A DNA stretch of 64,000 nucleotides from NCBI RefSeq assembly GCF_051200825.1, contig NZ_CP195158.1, forward strand, positions 3,831,391-3,895,390, given 5' to 3'. The translations under genes were made by a program, and so were the position numbers. Shown piece by piece: positions 9,445 through 19,439 of this stretch. Positions within the stretch are counted from its first letter, which is position 1. Each line of letters opens with the position of its first letter. This DNA is from Formosa sp030427735. GTDB taxonomy: Bacteria > Bacteroidota > Bacteroidia > Flavobacteriales > Flavobacteriaceae. The notes under the pieces were generated by a model. The model was not told where the DNA came from. It ran no database searches and was given only the letters and a program-made list of their open reading frames with translations.

Positions 9445-10710
9445 TTAAATAACGAAACCAGAAGGTATGGTAGCGCCTTTTTTAATAACGACAATACCGT
9501 CTTTTATAAGATATTTATCGGTTTCGGTATCCTCTAAATGTGCTCCTCCTTTTATGGTTACATCGTCTCCAATTCGGCAATTTTTATCAATAATAGCATT
9601 TTCTATATGGCAACGCTCTCCAACACCAATTAATATTTCAATTTTATGTTTTTCAATATCTTCTAAGGTTTCGTAAAAATCGGTTCCCATAATGTAGGTG
9701 CGAATTATTACAGAGCCTTGACCAATGCGGGTTCTAATGCCTATAACCGATTGTTCTATTTTTTCGGCATGTATTATACACCCTTCCGAAATAACCGCTC
9801 GATCTAATTCTTTACACGACACTTTAGAGGTTGGTAGCATACGGGCGTGGGTGTATATACGTTTTTCTTTGTCGTATAAATTGAATTTAGGAATCTCGTC
9901 TGTAAGTCCAATATTGGCTTCAAAAAACGAGTCTACGTTTCCTATATCGGTCCAATAGCCTTCGTAAGGATAGCTTAATACTTTGTGTTTGCCAATAGAT
10001 TGTGGTATAATTTCTTTTCCAAAATCTATGGTATTTGGGTCGTTCATCAGTTCTATTAACAATTCGCGATTAAAAACATAAATACCCATAGAGGCCAGAT
10101 ATTCTCTACCTTCGGCTTTCATATCGTCACTCACTTCCGACTCCCATCCTTTTAGTAACTCGGAGTTTGGTTTTTCTATAAACGAAGTAATCATATTATC
10201 CTCGTTACTTTTTAAAATTCCAAACGAAGTCGCATCTTTAGCATTTACCGGTAATGTGGCAATAGTAATATCGCAACCACTTTCTTTATGTTTATTAATG
10301 ATGTCGTTAAAATCCATCTGATAGAGCTGATCTCCAGATAAGATTAAGGCATATTTAAAATCGTGACTTAAAAAATGATGCATACTCTGTCTTACAGCAT
10401 CTGCAGTACCTTGAAACCAATTGGCGTTAGACATGGTTTGCTCGGCAGCTAGAATATCTACAAAGGCAGAACTAAAAAAACTAAAGTGATAGGTGTTTTT
10501 AATATGCCTATTTAATGAAGCAGAATTAAACTGAGTTAATACATACATGCGTTTAATATCGGAGTTAATACAGTTAGAAATAGGAATATCTACCAACCTG
10601 TATTTTCCGGCAATAGGTACCGCTGGTTTAGAACGATCTGCTGTTAAAGGGTAAAGTCTAGAGCCTTGTCCGCCTCCTAAAATAATGGAAAGTACTTCTT
10701 CATTAATCAT
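9445..10710 (-). CDS. glgC: Glucose-1-phosphate adenylyltransferase GlgC
   Basis: 421 aa, normal for GlgC. The nucleotide-binding signature ILGGGQGSRLYPLT with SKPAVPIAGKYRLVD is at the N-terminus; SGDQLYQMDF carries the metal-binding Asp, and IEKPNSELLKG and PYEGYWTDIG are further ADP-glucose pyrophosphorylase blocks. The C-terminal third is a left-handed beta-helix of hexapeptide repeats. It makes ADP-glucose from ATP and glucose-1-phosphate, the committed step of glycogen synthesis. Its start overlaps the glgA stop by four bases, so the two are translationally coupled. Confidence 0.96.
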   Translation of the reverse strand: MINEEVLSIILGGGQGSRLYPLTADRSKPAVPIAGKYRLVDIPISNCINSDIKRMYVLTQFNSASLNRHIKNTYHFSFFSSAFVDILAAEQTMSNANWFQGTADAVRQSMHHFLSHDFKYALILSGDQLYQMDFNDIINKHKESGCDITIATLPVNAKDATSFGILKSNEDNMITSFIEKPNSELLKGWESEVSDDMKAEGREYLASMGIYVFNRELLIELMNDPNTIDFGKEIIPQSIGKHKVLSYPYEGYWTDIGNVDSFFEANIGLTDEIPKFNLYDKEKRIYTHARMLPTSKVSCKELDRAVISEGCIIHAEKIEQSVIGIRTRIGQGSVIIRTYIMGTDFYETLEDIEKHKIEILIGVGERCHIENAIIDKNCRIGDDVTIKGGAHLEDTETDKYLIKDGIVVIKKGATIPSGFVI

Positions 10711-12119
10711 AGTGCTGGTTTTAAAGAGTTATAAAGATTAATATATGCTTGCGCCGAAGCATGCCAAGAGTGGTCTATGGTCATGATGTCGTGCTGTATT
10801 TGATTAAATTTTGGGTCGCCGTAAAATGAAATCGCGCGGTTTATGGCATTACATATTTCTGATACCGTAGCGCCATCGTGGCAAATACCAAATCCGTTGG
10901 GTACAGAAAGGTCTTTAACGGTATCTTTTAAACCGCCTATTTTATTAACAATAGGTATAGTGCCGTATTTTAAAGCGTACATTTGGTTAAGGCCACAAGG
11001 TTCTACACGCGAGGGCATGAGTAAAAAATCTGCTCCAGCGTATATAATATGCGATAACTTTTCGTCGTATCCAATAAAGGTATTGTAAAGTCCTGTAAAC
11101 TGATCTTTAAAAGCATTAAGTTGATACTCTACTTCTTGGTGCCCAGAACCTAGTAGTAAAATATTGCATTGCCGTTGCTGTAAAATAGTCTGAAAAACTT
11201 CTGGAAATAAATCGCTGCCTTTTTCATGCACTAATCGCCCAATAAAAGCAATTAAAGGTTTGTTACTATCTAAATTGAAGGTATCGCAAAGCCATTTTTT
11301 GTTGGCTTGTTTACCTGCTTCTAAAGTTTCTGTAGTATAATTTTTAATAATAAAAGCATCTGTTTCTGTATTCCAAACCTCGGTGTCAATTCCGTTTAAA
11401 ATGCCTTTACATTTAGCAAATTCATGTTGTAGCAAGTCTTCTAGGCCGTTTGCTTTTTGTCTGAGTTCTTCCATATAACTTGGTGAAACGGTCGTAATAC
11501 GCCAAGCGCATTTTATAGCTGCGGCTAAAGGATTGATAACGTGATACCAATCTAAAAGCCCAACATTATCGAAATTAAATTCGGGAATTAAACCTACTAA
11601 ATCGTGCGAAAACCAACCTTGGTATTGCGCATTGTGAATAGTTAAAACACTGGGTGTATTTTTAAAACTTGCGTATTTATGGCTTTCTTGCATCATAAAA
11701 GGAACCAAGCCTGTATGATGATCGTGACAATGTACCACGTCGGTTAGGTTTTCTTGTAAGAGTAACCAATCTAACGCTGCTATTTGAAACGCTAAAAAAC
11801 GTTCTGTATCGAATGCCGAATACACATAATCTTTGAACAGTAATTCTGGAACATGAATAAAAAATACATCAAATTCTAAAATGTCATCTTTTAATTTTAA
11901 AACTTGATACTCGTAAGGTGTAGCACCTAAATGTAATACGCCTTGATGTAACGTTATAAAATTATGCGAATTGGTAAAGTTGTTATTGTAAAAAGGCATA
12001 ATAACATGACTGTTTACACCTAGCTCGTTTAGGTACTTTGGTAAAGCACCAACAACATCGGCTAAGCCACCAACTTTAGCAATGGGATAACATTCTGCGC
12101 TTAAATGAGTGATAGTCAT
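10707..12119 (-). CDS. glgA: Glycogen synthase GlgA (GT5)
   Basis: 470 aa. The N-terminal KVGGLADVVGALPK is the ADP-glucose-binding K-x-GG-L motif of GT5 synthases; ITTVSPSYMEEL, FIGRLVHEKGSDLF and PSRVEPCGLNQMYALKYGTIPI are the usual C-terminal GT-B blocks, the last holding the catalytic Glu. It elongates alpha-1,4-glucan from ADP-glucose in the cytoplasm. It is the first gene of the glgACB unit; the 128 bases upstream show no clear TTG/TAnnTTTG promoter, so its promoter is not assigned. Confidence 0.96.
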   Translation of the reverse strand: MTITHLSAECYPIAKVGGLADVVGALPKYLNELGVNSHVIMPFYNNNFTNSHNFITLHQGVLHLGATPYEYQVLKLKDDILEFDVFFIHVPELLFKDYVYSAFDTERFLAFQIAALDWLLLQENLTDVVHCHDHHTGLVPFMMQESHKYASFKNTPSVLTIHNAQYQGWFSHDLVGLIPEFNFDNVGLLDWYHVINPLAAAIKCAWRITTVSPSYMEELRQKANGLEDLLQHEFAKCKGILNGIDTEVWNTETDAFIIKNYTTETLEAGKQANKKWLCDTFNLDSNKPLIAFIGRLVHEKGSDLFPEVFQTILQQRQCNILLLGSGHQEVEYQLNAFKDQFTGLYNTFIGYDEKLSHIIYAGADFLLMPSRVEPCGLNQMYALKYGTIPIVNKIGGLKDTVKDLSVPNGFGICHDGATVSEICNAINRAISFYGDPKFNQIQHDIMTIDHSWHASAQAYINLYNSLKPAL

Positions 12120-12247
12120 AGAGTAAAAAATGGCATTACTCTATAAACTTAATCATATTATCCGAATAGTGTGTTATTTTTCTGTCACTATTATAAAAAA
12201 TAATTTTTAAGCCTTATTTCGTTATTAAATTTAGAAATAAAAGGGCT

Positions 12248-14044
12248 CTAATCATTCAATTTAAGAACGGCCATAAAGGCTTGCTGAGGAATCTCTACAT
12301 TACCAACTTGGCGCATACGTTTTTTACCTTTTTTTTGCTTTTCTAACAGTTTACGTTTACGCGAAATATCGCCACCATAACATTTGGCAGTAACATCTTT
12401 ACGAAGTGCTTTTATGGTTTCTCTAGAAATAATTTTAGCGCCAATAGCTGCTTGAATAGGAATATCGAATTGTTGACGTGGTATTAATTCTTTTAATTTT
12501 TCGCACATTTTTTTACCAATAGTCTGTGCATTATCGGCATGAATTAAAGCAGAAAGGGCATCTACAGGTTGTGCATTTAACAGAATATCTACACGAACTA
12601 ATTTTGAAGATTTCATGCCAATTGGATGATAATCGAATGAGGCATAACCTTTAGATACAGTTTTTAATCGGTCGTAAAAATCGAATACAATTTCGGCCAA
12701 AGGCATATCAAAACTTAATTCTACACGTTCTGGTGTTAAGTAGGTTTGATTGGTAATCATACCACGTTTTTCAATACATAACGACATGACATTACCTACA
12801 AAGTCTGCTTTGGTAATTATGGTTGCTTTTATGTAAGGTTCTTCTACGCGATCTAAACCAGACGGATCTGGCAAATCGCTTGGGTTATTTACAATAATAA
12901 TATCGTTAGGATGCTTTTTTGTAAAGGCGTGATACGATACGTTGGGTACAGTAGTAATAACCGTCATATCGAATTCGCGTTCCAAACGCTCCTGGATAAT
13001 TTCCATGTGCAGCATCCCCAAGAATCCACAACGGAAACCAAAACCTAAAGCCGCAGAGCTTTCTGGACTAAAAACTAACGAAGCGTCGTTAAGTTGTAAT
13101 TTTTCCATCGAGGCACGAAGTTCTTCGTAATCTTCGGTATCAACCGGATAAATACCAGCAAAAACCATAGGTTTTACATCTTCAAAACCACTAATGGCAT
13201 TCTTAGTTGGGTCTTTAGCGTCGGTAATAGTATCTCCAACCTTTACTTCTTTAGCTTCTTTAATTCCTGTGATTAAATAACCTACATCACCTGCTTTAAT
13301 TTCAGATTTAGGATGCTGTGTTAATTTTAATGTACCAACTTCGTCGGCATTATAGGTTTTGCCAGTGGCAATGAATTTAATTTGTTGGTTTTTTTTAATA
13401 GAACCGTGAATGACTCTAAAATAGGTTTCAACACCGCGAAATGGGTTATAAACCGAATCAAAAATTAAAGCTTGTAACGGATCGTTTACATTACCTTTTG
13501 GGGCAGGAATACGATTGATAATGGCATCTAAAATAGCCTCTATCCCTAAACCTGTTTTAGCACTTGCAGGAATAACATCTTCTGGATTACAACCTAGTAA
13601 GTCTACAATATCATCGGTTACTTCTTCCGGGTTGGCACTCGGTAAATCTACCTTGTTTAGCACAGGAATAATTTCCAGGTCGTTTTCTAAAGCTAAGTAC
13701 AGGTTAGAAATGGTTTGTGCCTGAATACTTTGTGCTGCATCAACAATTAAAAGTGCACCTTCGCAGGCGGCTATAGAACGCGATACTTCATACGAAAAAT
13801 CCACATGGCCAGGCGTATCAATTAAATTCAAAATATAATGTTCACCTTTGTAAATATAATCCATTTGTATAGCGTGCGATTTTATGGTTATACCGCGTTC
13901 GCGCTCCAAATCCATACTATCTAATAGTTGGTTTTGTTTTTCGCGTTCGGTAACAGAACCGGTAAAATCTAATAAACGATCGGCTAATGTACTTTTACCA
14001 TGATCGATATGCGCTATAATGCAAAAGTTTCTGATGTTGTTCAT
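12248..14044 (-). CDS. lepA: Translation elongation factor 4 (LepA)
   Basis: 598 aa, full length. G1 loop AHIDHGKSTLADRLL, G2/switch RERGITIKS, G3 DTPGHVDF and G4 LNKVDLPSA are all intact. The LepA-specific C-terminal domain is present (PRQQFDIPIQAAIGAKII, then a basic tail with KLLEKQKKGKKRMRQVG). LepA is a ribosome-dependent GTPase that acts on stalled or mis-translocated ribosomes. It is transcribed alone; a TATATTTG -7 element lies about 30 bases before the start. Confidence 0.97.
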   Translation of the reverse strand: MNNIRNFCIIAHIDHGKSTLADRLLDFTGSVTEREKQNQLLDSMDLERERGITIKSHAIQMDYIYKGEHYILNLIDTPGHVDFSYEVSRSIAACEGALLIVDAAQSIQAQTISNLYLALENDLEIIPVLNKVDLPSANPEEVTDDIVDLLGCNPEDVIPASAKTGLGIEAILDAIINRIPAPKGNVNDPLQALIFDSVYNPFRGVETYFRVIHGSIKKNQQIKFIATGKTYNADEVGTLKLTQHPKSEIKAGDVGYLITGIKEAKEVKVGDTITDAKDPTKNAISGFEDVKPMVFAGIYPVDTEDYEELRASMEKLQLNDASLVFSPESSAALGFGFRCGFLGMLHMEIIQERLEREFDMTVITTVPNVSYHAFTKKHPNDIIIVNNPSDLPDPSGLDRVEEPYIKATIITKADFVGNVMSLCIEKRGMITNQTYLTPERVELSFDMPLAEIVFDFYDRLKTVSKGYASFDYHPIGMKSSKLVRVDILLNAQPVDALSALIHADNAQTIGKKMCEKLKELIPRQQFDIPIQAAIGAKIISRETIKALRKDVTAKCYGGDISRKRKLLEKQKKGKKRMRQVGNVEIPQQAFMAVLKLND

Positions 14045-14072
14045 AAAGAAAAGTATTCCTTGCTTTAATCTG

Positions 14073-14080
14073 CAAATATA
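14073..14080 (-). promoter_or_regulatory. Probable lepA -7 element
   Basis: TATATTTG on the minus strand matches the Bacteroidota TAnnTTTG box exactly and lies 29 bases before the lepA ATG. No clear TTG is seen about 19 bases upstream, so only the -7 half is supported. Confidence 0.5.
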
Positions 14081-14163
14081 GTTGATTTCTACGAGTAAAA
14101 TTATATTTTAGGTGCTTATTAATGTAAGATTTAAGCTACGTATAAAATGTGGTTTTGCCGTAA

Positions 14164-14192
14164 TTGTATTAATTGTAATTATTTTATGTTTG
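14164..14192 (+). promoter_or_regulatory. Promoter of the TonB-type receptor gene
   Basis: TTG at 14164-14166, an 18-base spacer, and TATGTTTG at 14185-14192. This is a near-consensus Bacteroidota promoter, with the predicted transcription start about 15 bases before the ATG at 14214. Confidence 0.65.
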
Positions 14193-14213
14193 TAAGCCTA
14201 ACTAACCTACTTT

Positions 14214-16619
14214 ATGCATCAAAAAATTACCTTGTTACTCTTTTTTAGTTATTTATGTTGTTTTTCGCAAGATTTTAAGGTAACAGGGTTTGTAAAAGAT
14301 GCTAATACCAATGCGATTGAATTTGCAAATGTTTTGTTGGTGTCTCAGCAAGACGAATCGATAGTACAAGGAACCACCACCAACGCTACAGGTTTTTTTA
14401 GTCTGGATCAAGTGCCAGAAGGAGCGTATACACTGAAAATTAGTTTTATAGGTTACGACACATTTACAAGTCCCCTTCAATTAAATACCTCATTAGATTT
14501 AAATGCGATAGAGTTAAAAGAATCTTCCGAAACTTTAGATGCAATAAATATTGTTGGTAAGCGCCCTACTTTTAAAAAACAACCCGATCGGATAATTTTT
14601 AATATAGAGCAAACTTCATTAACCGAAGGTAGCATACTGGATGTTTTAAAAAACACACCTGGTATATTAATTATGAATGATGAAATAAGTGTAAAAAACA
14701 GCTCCAATATCATTTATTTAATTAACAATAAAAGAGTGTATTTAACAGGCGATGATTTACAGCAATTGTTATCGGGTACCAGTGCAAACGATGTGCAAGG
14801 GGTTGAGGTTATTACAAATCCGCCAGCAAAGTACGATGCGGAAGGTTCGGCTGTAATAAATATTAGAATGAGCAAAAATTTGGTTACGGGCTATAACGGA
14901 AGCCTTTTTGGAAATTTTACGCAAGGTATTCATCCGCGTTACAAGGCTGGAATGAGTCATTTTTATAAAACCGATAAGCTAAATATTTTTGGTAATTACG
15001 CTTATAGTCAAGATAAAATTGATAGGTATAATTCTGGTAAAGTAAATTTTATAGAGCAAGGTGTTAAAGTAGGGCAGTGGCACGATGAGATTAATAGAAC
15101 CACAAAATCTAGAACCCATAATGCCAATGTAAATATCGATTACGATTTTAACGATACCAACACTTTATCGTTTACGGCAAATGCAAATATAACACCGTAT
15201 TGGAAGCGTAAAACAGAAATGGAAACCCAAGCGGTAGATTCGTCTTTTACCTCGTTGAATTACACAGACGATAACACTACAAATCTGGCTTTTAATATCG
15301 ATTATACCAATCGGTCGGAGTCAGGCAACACGTTATCTGTAAACGTGCATCATACCAATTACGATTACGACAGAGCACAAGATGTTACTTCTCAGTATTT
15401 TGATGATTCGCAACAGTTTACCCGAAATAATGTATTTGATGTTACTTCGCTTCAAAACACACACATTTATACAGGTCAGATAGATTATAGCATGCTTTTA
15501 CAAGTTTTTAATTTAGATATGGGTGTAAAATTATCGCATATCGATTCTAAAAGCGATGTACTTCAAATAAACACAACAGGGGGCGTGCCTGTTACAGATG
15601 TTGGTAATAGTGGTGCTTTCGAATATAACGAAATGAATTATGCCGGATATGTAAGCCTTGCTAAATCCTGGGAAACTTGGCAGTTTTCTGCTGGTTTACG
15701 TGGCGAATACACCAATGCCGAAGGCGATGTATCAATCAATAATCAGAAGAACGTTTTCGATTATTTTAAATTATTTCCTACGTTAAACATAACTCACGAT
15801 TTTAACGAAAATCATAGTTTAGGTCTCGCTTATGGTAAGCGTATAGAGCGTCCGAGCTATTCAGCATTAAATCCGTTTAAGTTTTATTTTAACGATTATA
15901 CCTATTTGCAAGGTAACCCAAACTTACAACCTACCATATCGCATTTAACCACGTTGTCGTATACCTTAAACCAAACCTATACTTTTGAGCTTTACTATAG
16001 GTACGAAGACAATCCGACATCGGAACTTGTGTTTCAGGAAAACAATACCAATCAAATTAGTTATTTGCCTGTTAACTTAGATAGATCGGAAGATTTTGGA
16101 TTCGATTTTATGACGTACAAGCCCCTTACCAATGTCTGGTCTATTTATTTTATAAATTCTATTTTTCACGAAACCGCTTATTTTAATGCTGTACAAAGTG
16201 GTAATACACTAGAGTCTAACAAAACTTGGGCGATGTATAGCAATTTTATGAACTTTTTTAGCCTGTTAGAAGATCAAAGCTTAAATATAGATGTATCTAT
16301 TTTGTACATGACACCTATGATAAACGGATCGGCAAATGTGTCTTCTAGAGCCCAAATAGATTTAGGTGTTAAAAAAGCATTCAACAACGGTAAATGGGTG
16401 GCATCTTTAAAAGCAAGCGATATTTTTAGGACTACAGATTTTACGGTTAAAAATAAATACTTAAATCAAGATAACGCTTATTATAACCGTTTTGATAATC
16501 AATGGATTCGCTTTGGCTTACGCTATAACTTTGGGAATACCAAGTTAACGACCAATGAAAAGGAAGAAAAAGATTTAAACGAAAGAGACCGTTTGCAGGG
16601 CGAAGGTTCAAATCATTAA
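14214..16619 (+). CDS. Outer-membrane beta-barrel receptor with carboxypeptidase-D-like regulatory domain
   Basis: 801 aa. A signal peptide (about 1-19) precedes a CarboxypepD_reg-like immunoglobulin domain (about 22-100, VTGFVKDANTNAIEFANVLL), a plug (about 115-215, DVLKNTPGILIMND) and an outer-membrane barrel to the end. This is the layout of the smaller CirA/FecA-like TonB-dependent receptors of Flavobacteriia without a SusD partner; no SusD gene is adjacent, so polysaccharide import is not implied. The substrate is unknown. It has its own promoter at 14164-14192. The C-terminus ends in a charged tail after the last barrel strand (RFGLRYNFG). Confidence 0.85.
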   Translation: MHQKITLLLFFSYLCCFSQDFKVTGFVKDANTNAIEFANVLLVSQQDESIVQGTTTNATGFFSLDQVPEGAYTLKISFIGYDTFTSPLQLNTSLDLNAIELKESSETLDAINIVGKRPTFKKQPDRIIFNIEQTSLTEGSILDVLKNTPGILIMNDEISVKNSSNIIYLINNKRVYLTGDDLQQLLSGTSANDVQGVEVITNPPAKYDAEGSAVINIRMSKNLVTGYNGSLFGNFTQGIHPRYKAGMSHFYKTDKLNIFGNYAYSQDKIDRYNSGKVNFIEQGVKVGQWHDEINRTTKSRTHNANVNIDYDFNDTNTLSFTANANITPYWKRKTEMETQAVDSSFTSLNYTDDNTTNLAFNIDYTNRSESGNTLSVNVHHTNYDYDRAQDVTSQYFDDSQQFTRNNVFDVTSLQNTHIYTGQIDYSMLLQVFNLDMGVKLSHIDSKSDVLQINTTGGVPVTDVGNSGAFEYNEMNYAGYVSLAKSWETWQFSAGLRGEYTNAEGDVSINNQKNVFDYFKLFPTLNITHDFNENHSLGLAYGKRIERPSYSALNPFKFYFNDYTYLQGNPNLQPTISHLTTLSYTLNQTYTFELYYRYEDNPTSELVFQENNTNQISYLPVNLDRSEDFGFDFMTYKPLTNVWSIYFINSIFHETAYFNAVQSGNTLESNKTWAMYSNFMNFFSLLEDQSLNIDVSILYMTPMINGSANVSSRAQIDLGVKKAFNNGKWVASLKASDIFRTTDFTVKNKYLNQDNAYYNRFDNQWIRFGLRYNFGNTKLTTNEKEEKDLNERDRLQGEGSNH

Positions 16620-16712
16620 AAAATCGTTCCAATTACATTTTAATATTTCCCAGGATTTAATATCATTTTATTAACTTTAAAACTCTAGTTTACAAAACTA
16701 TAGCAGCTATAG

Positions 16713-16742
16713 TTGATATTTCTATAGTTTTGAGTATTTTTG
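16713..16742 (+). promoter_or_regulatory. dusB promoter
   Basis: TTG at 16713-16715, 19-base spacer, TATTTTTG at 16735-16742: a full match to the Bacteroidota consensus. The predicted start of transcription (about 16748) leaves only about 15 bases of leader before the TTG start codon of dusB. Confidence 0.75.
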
Positions 16743-16762
16743 CACTCTTAAAAAATTAGGCT

Positions 16763-17755
16763 TTGGTTAAAATAGATACTATAGAACTTCCAGATTTTCC
16801 GTTGTTATTAGCTCCAATGGAAGATGTTAGCGATCCGCCGTTTCGTGCCTTATGTAAAGAACAGGGGGCAGATGTGGTGTATACCGAATTTATTTCTAGT
16901 GAAGGATTAATTCGTGATGCTGCCAAAAGTACCATGAAATTAGATATCTACGAGAAGGAACGTCCAGTGGGCATTCAAATTTTTGGTGCTAATTTAGATA
17001 GCATGCTACAAACTGTAGATATCGTAACCGAATCTAAACCCGATATAATCGATATTAATTTTGGTTGCCCTGTAAAAAAAGTAGTCTCTAAAGGTGCTGG
17101 AGCAGGGATATTAAAAGACATCGATTTAATGGTGAGTTTAACCAAAGAAATGGTAAAACGCACACATTTACCCATTACCGTTAAAACCCGTTTGGGTTGG
17201 GATCACGAGTCTATTCGTATTGTCGAGGTGGCCGAGCGTTTGCAGGATGTAGGTTGTAAAGCCATATCTATACATGGGCGTACACGCGCCCAAATGTATA
17301 AAGGCGACGCCAATTGGGGACCGATAGCTGAGGTAAAAAACAACCCGCGTATGCATATTCCTGTTTTTGGAAATGGCGATGTAGATACACCAGAGCGTGC
17401 CATGAAAATGCGCGACGAATATGGATTGGATGGCTGTATGATTGGTCGTGCCAGTATTGGAAATCCATGGTTTTTTAAGCAGGTAAAACACTTTTTTAAA
17501 ACAGGCGAGCATTTGGCACCGATTACAATTGAAGAACGTGTAGAAGCTGCCAAACGTCATTTACAAATGGCTATAGATTGGAAGGGTGAAACCTTAGGCG
17601 TTTTCGAAACACGTCGTCATTATACCAATTATTTTAAGGGCATTCCTCACTTTAAAGAATATCGTACTAAAATGGTTACTAGCGATGATGCTAAAGATGT
17701 TTTCGATGCGTTTGATGCCGTTTTAAACGATTTTTCCGACTATCAGTTTGCTTAA
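16763..17755 (+). CDS. dusB: tRNA-dihydrouridine synthase DusB
   Basis: 330 aa. FMN-binding APMEDVSDPPFR at residues 17-28, the catalytic Cys102 in NFGCPVKKVVSKGAGAGIL, and HGRTRAQMYKG plus NGDVDTPERA are DusB-type blocks. The enzyme reduces specific uridines in the tRNA D-loop using NADPH and FMN. The start codon is TTG at 16763; the N-terminus it gives (MVKIDTIELPDFP) is the expected one for flavobacterial DusB and no nearby ATG is in frame. It converges with the permease gene 7 bases downstream. Confidence 0.95.
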   Translation: MVKIDTIELPDFPLLLAPMEDVSDPPFRALCKEQGADVVYTEFISSEGLIRDAAKSTMKLDIYEKERPVGIQIFGANLDSMLQTVDIVTESKPDIIDINFGCPVKKVVSKGAGAGILKDIDLMVSLTKEMVKRTHLPITVKTRLGWDHESIRIVEVAERLQDVGCKAISIHGRTRAQMYKGDANWGPIAEVKNNPRMHIPVFGNGDVDTPERAMKMRDEYGLDGCMIGRASIGNPWFFKQVKHFFKTGEHLAPITIEERVEAAKRHLQMAIDWKGETLGVFETRRHYTNYFKGIPHFKEYRTKMVTSDDAKDVFDAFDAVLNDFSDYQFA

Positions 17756-17762
17756 CTTTAAG

Positions 17763-18968
17763 TTATATCTGTGCTATTAGCGATTTCGAAATACGCACAG
17801 AAGCTACTTTAGATGCGAGAATACCCAAAACCGAAATAGTAATAAATACCACTACAATATTTGCTACTGTTATAGCTACGGGGTAGGGCAAACTAGGCGT
17901 AATCATAACCAACGAAAAGGTTTGTTGTAACCCAACAATTATCAGTCCTAATACAATACCTAAAATACCACCTAGTATGGCCATTAAGCTACCTTGGTAA
18001 AAAAAGATTTTACGAATATCTTTTATAGAAGCACCTAATTTAAATAAGGTGCTTAAGGTTTTCTTTTTATCTAAAATCATCATGATTATAGAGCCAACAA
18101 CATTAAAAAGTGCTATTATTAATACTAAGGTAAAAATTAAGTAAACCGCTAAATTTTCGGTGTTTAGCATTTTATAAAGCGCATCGTTTAATTGTGCTCT
18201 GTTTTTTATAACAATAGCGTTTCCTAAAATGCTTGTCAGCTTATTTTTTACTGTGGTTTCGTCTGCATTGGCTTGCATTTTAAATTCTATGCCAGACACC
18301 TGATTGGGTGTGTAGCTTAAAAGATCTTGCGTAATGTTTAAATCGGCATATACATAAGTATCGTTTAAAGTCTCGTTAATATCAAATAAGCCAACATTAA
18401 TACAGTGTATGGCATTAAAAGCGCTTTTGGTAGAGGTAATTTGCCCAGTGCCGGGTTTGGGTACATAAATAGTAACCGATTTTCCGTAATCTAGAACTCC
18501 TAAAGAAAGTTGATTAGATACCCCCCAGCCAGCAACCATTTGGGTAGTATTTGGCGCAATCCAACTGCCCTGTACAATAACAGAATCTACCGCATTAACT
18601 ACACTGTAGTTCTGATCTACCCCTTTAATATAAGCAGGATAATTTTTGTTGTCGAAAGATAGGATTACACGTTCTTCAATGATTTTGGAAAACGAAGCGA
18701 TATCTTCAAGTGCCGCCAGCTGCTGCTGCTGCTGTTCGGTAATAATAAACGATTTTCCAGTACTTGGTACGGCTTTTAAATCGGGGTCTATAATGGTAGA
18801 AAACTGTAAGGTAAAGTCTTTTAAACCAGAAAAACCAGACAATACAATAAATAACGATGCAGCGCCTAAAATAACGCCAATAGCCGCAATTATTGTAATA
18901 AAATTTATGGCATTGTTGCTGCTTTTAGAGCGCAAATAACGTTTGGCAATATACAGCGGAAAATTCAC
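17763..18968 (-). CDS. LolC/E-type ABC transporter permease (FtsX-like)
   Basis: 401 aa. One N-terminal membrane helix (about 20-48, IGVILGAASLFIVLSGFSG), a periplasmic MacB-like domain (about 50-265), then three C-terminal helices (about 272-300, 318-345, 365-392): the FtsX/LolE topology. Family members extract lipoproteins for transport to the outer membrane or act as mechanotransmission permeases; the ATPase partner is not in this window. A CTG-repeat stretch encodes a Gln-rich patch near residue 80. It starts one base before the rbfA stop and is therefore likely co-transcribed with rbfA. Confidence 0.88.
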   Translation of the reverse strand: MNFPLYIAKRYLRSKSSNNAINFITIIAAIGVILGAASLFIVLSGFSGLKDFTLQFSTIIDPDLKAVPSTGKSFIITEQQQQQLAALEDIASFSKIIEERVILSFDNKNYPAYIKGVDQNYSVVNAVDSVIVQGSWIAPNTTQMVAGWGVSNQLSLGVLDYGKSVTIYVPKPGTGQITSTKSAFNAIHCINVGLFDINETLNDTYVYADLNITQDLLSYTPNQVSGIEFKMQANADETTVKNKLTSILGNAIVIKNRAQLNDALYKMLNTENLAVYLIFTLVLIIALFNVVGSIIMMILDKKKTLSTLFKLGASIKDIRKIFFYQGSLMAILGGILGIVLGLIIVGLQQTFSLVMITPSLPYPVAITVANIVVVFITISVLGILASKVASVRISKSLIAQI

Positions 18969-19361
18969 TTACGACTTTTTACGTTTTCCTAAAAGGTCCG
19001 GATCTGTAATAGGGTTGTCTTTACCTTTTAAAGATTGTTCTATTTGGTCGATATACTCCAAAGAATCATCAATAAAAAACTCTAAATTAGGCATGCGTCG
19101 CAATTGGTTTTTAGTGCGTTGTGCTAATTCATGTCTAATTAAAGGCGTATTCGATTTTATGCCTGCTAATAATTCTTTGCCCTTATTATTCGGAAAAATA
19201 CTTAAATACACCTTAGCAATAGACAAATCTACAGTAACATTTACTTTAGAAACCGATATTAAAATACCTTGCATACCCCCTTGTGTAGCAGCACTTTGTA
19301 GTACGTCTACCAAATCGCGTTGTAAAACCGAACCTATTTTTTTCTGTCTATTACTTTCCAT
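18969..19361 (-). CDS. rbfA: 30S ribosome-binding factor RbfA
   Basis: 130 aa, usual size. It opens with the RbfA pattern (RQKKIGSVLQRDLVDVLQ) and contains the KH-like core with ISVSKVNVTVDLSIAKVYLS and the RHELAQRTKNQLRRMPNLEF block. RbfA binds the 30S subunit during 16S rRNA 5-prime-end maturation and cold adaptation. It is the first gene of an rbfA-permease pair, an arrangement often seen in Bacteroidota. Confidence 0.96.
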   Translation of the reverse strand: MESNRQKKIGSVLQRDLVDVLQSAATQGGMQGILISVSKVNVTVDLSIAKVYLSIFPNNKGKELLAGIKSNTPLIRHELAQRTKNQLRRMPNLEFFIDDSLEYIDQIEQSLKGKDNPITDPDLLGKRKKS

Positions 19362-19439
19362 GTTGCAAAAATAGTGGATATTTAAAGATAATCTTACTTT
19401 TGATAGTAAAATTTATAGTTCTAACATAAAATTATAAAA

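Noticed and set aside
9435..9494. Longer glgB start
   Set aside because: It would overlap glgC and adds a hydrophobic stretch not found in GlgB; the ATG at 9434 gives the normal N-terminus.
17168..17560. Minus-strand frames of 116-130 codons opposite dusB
   Set aside because: Shadows of dusB; no recognisable protein and strong coding evidence on the plus strand.
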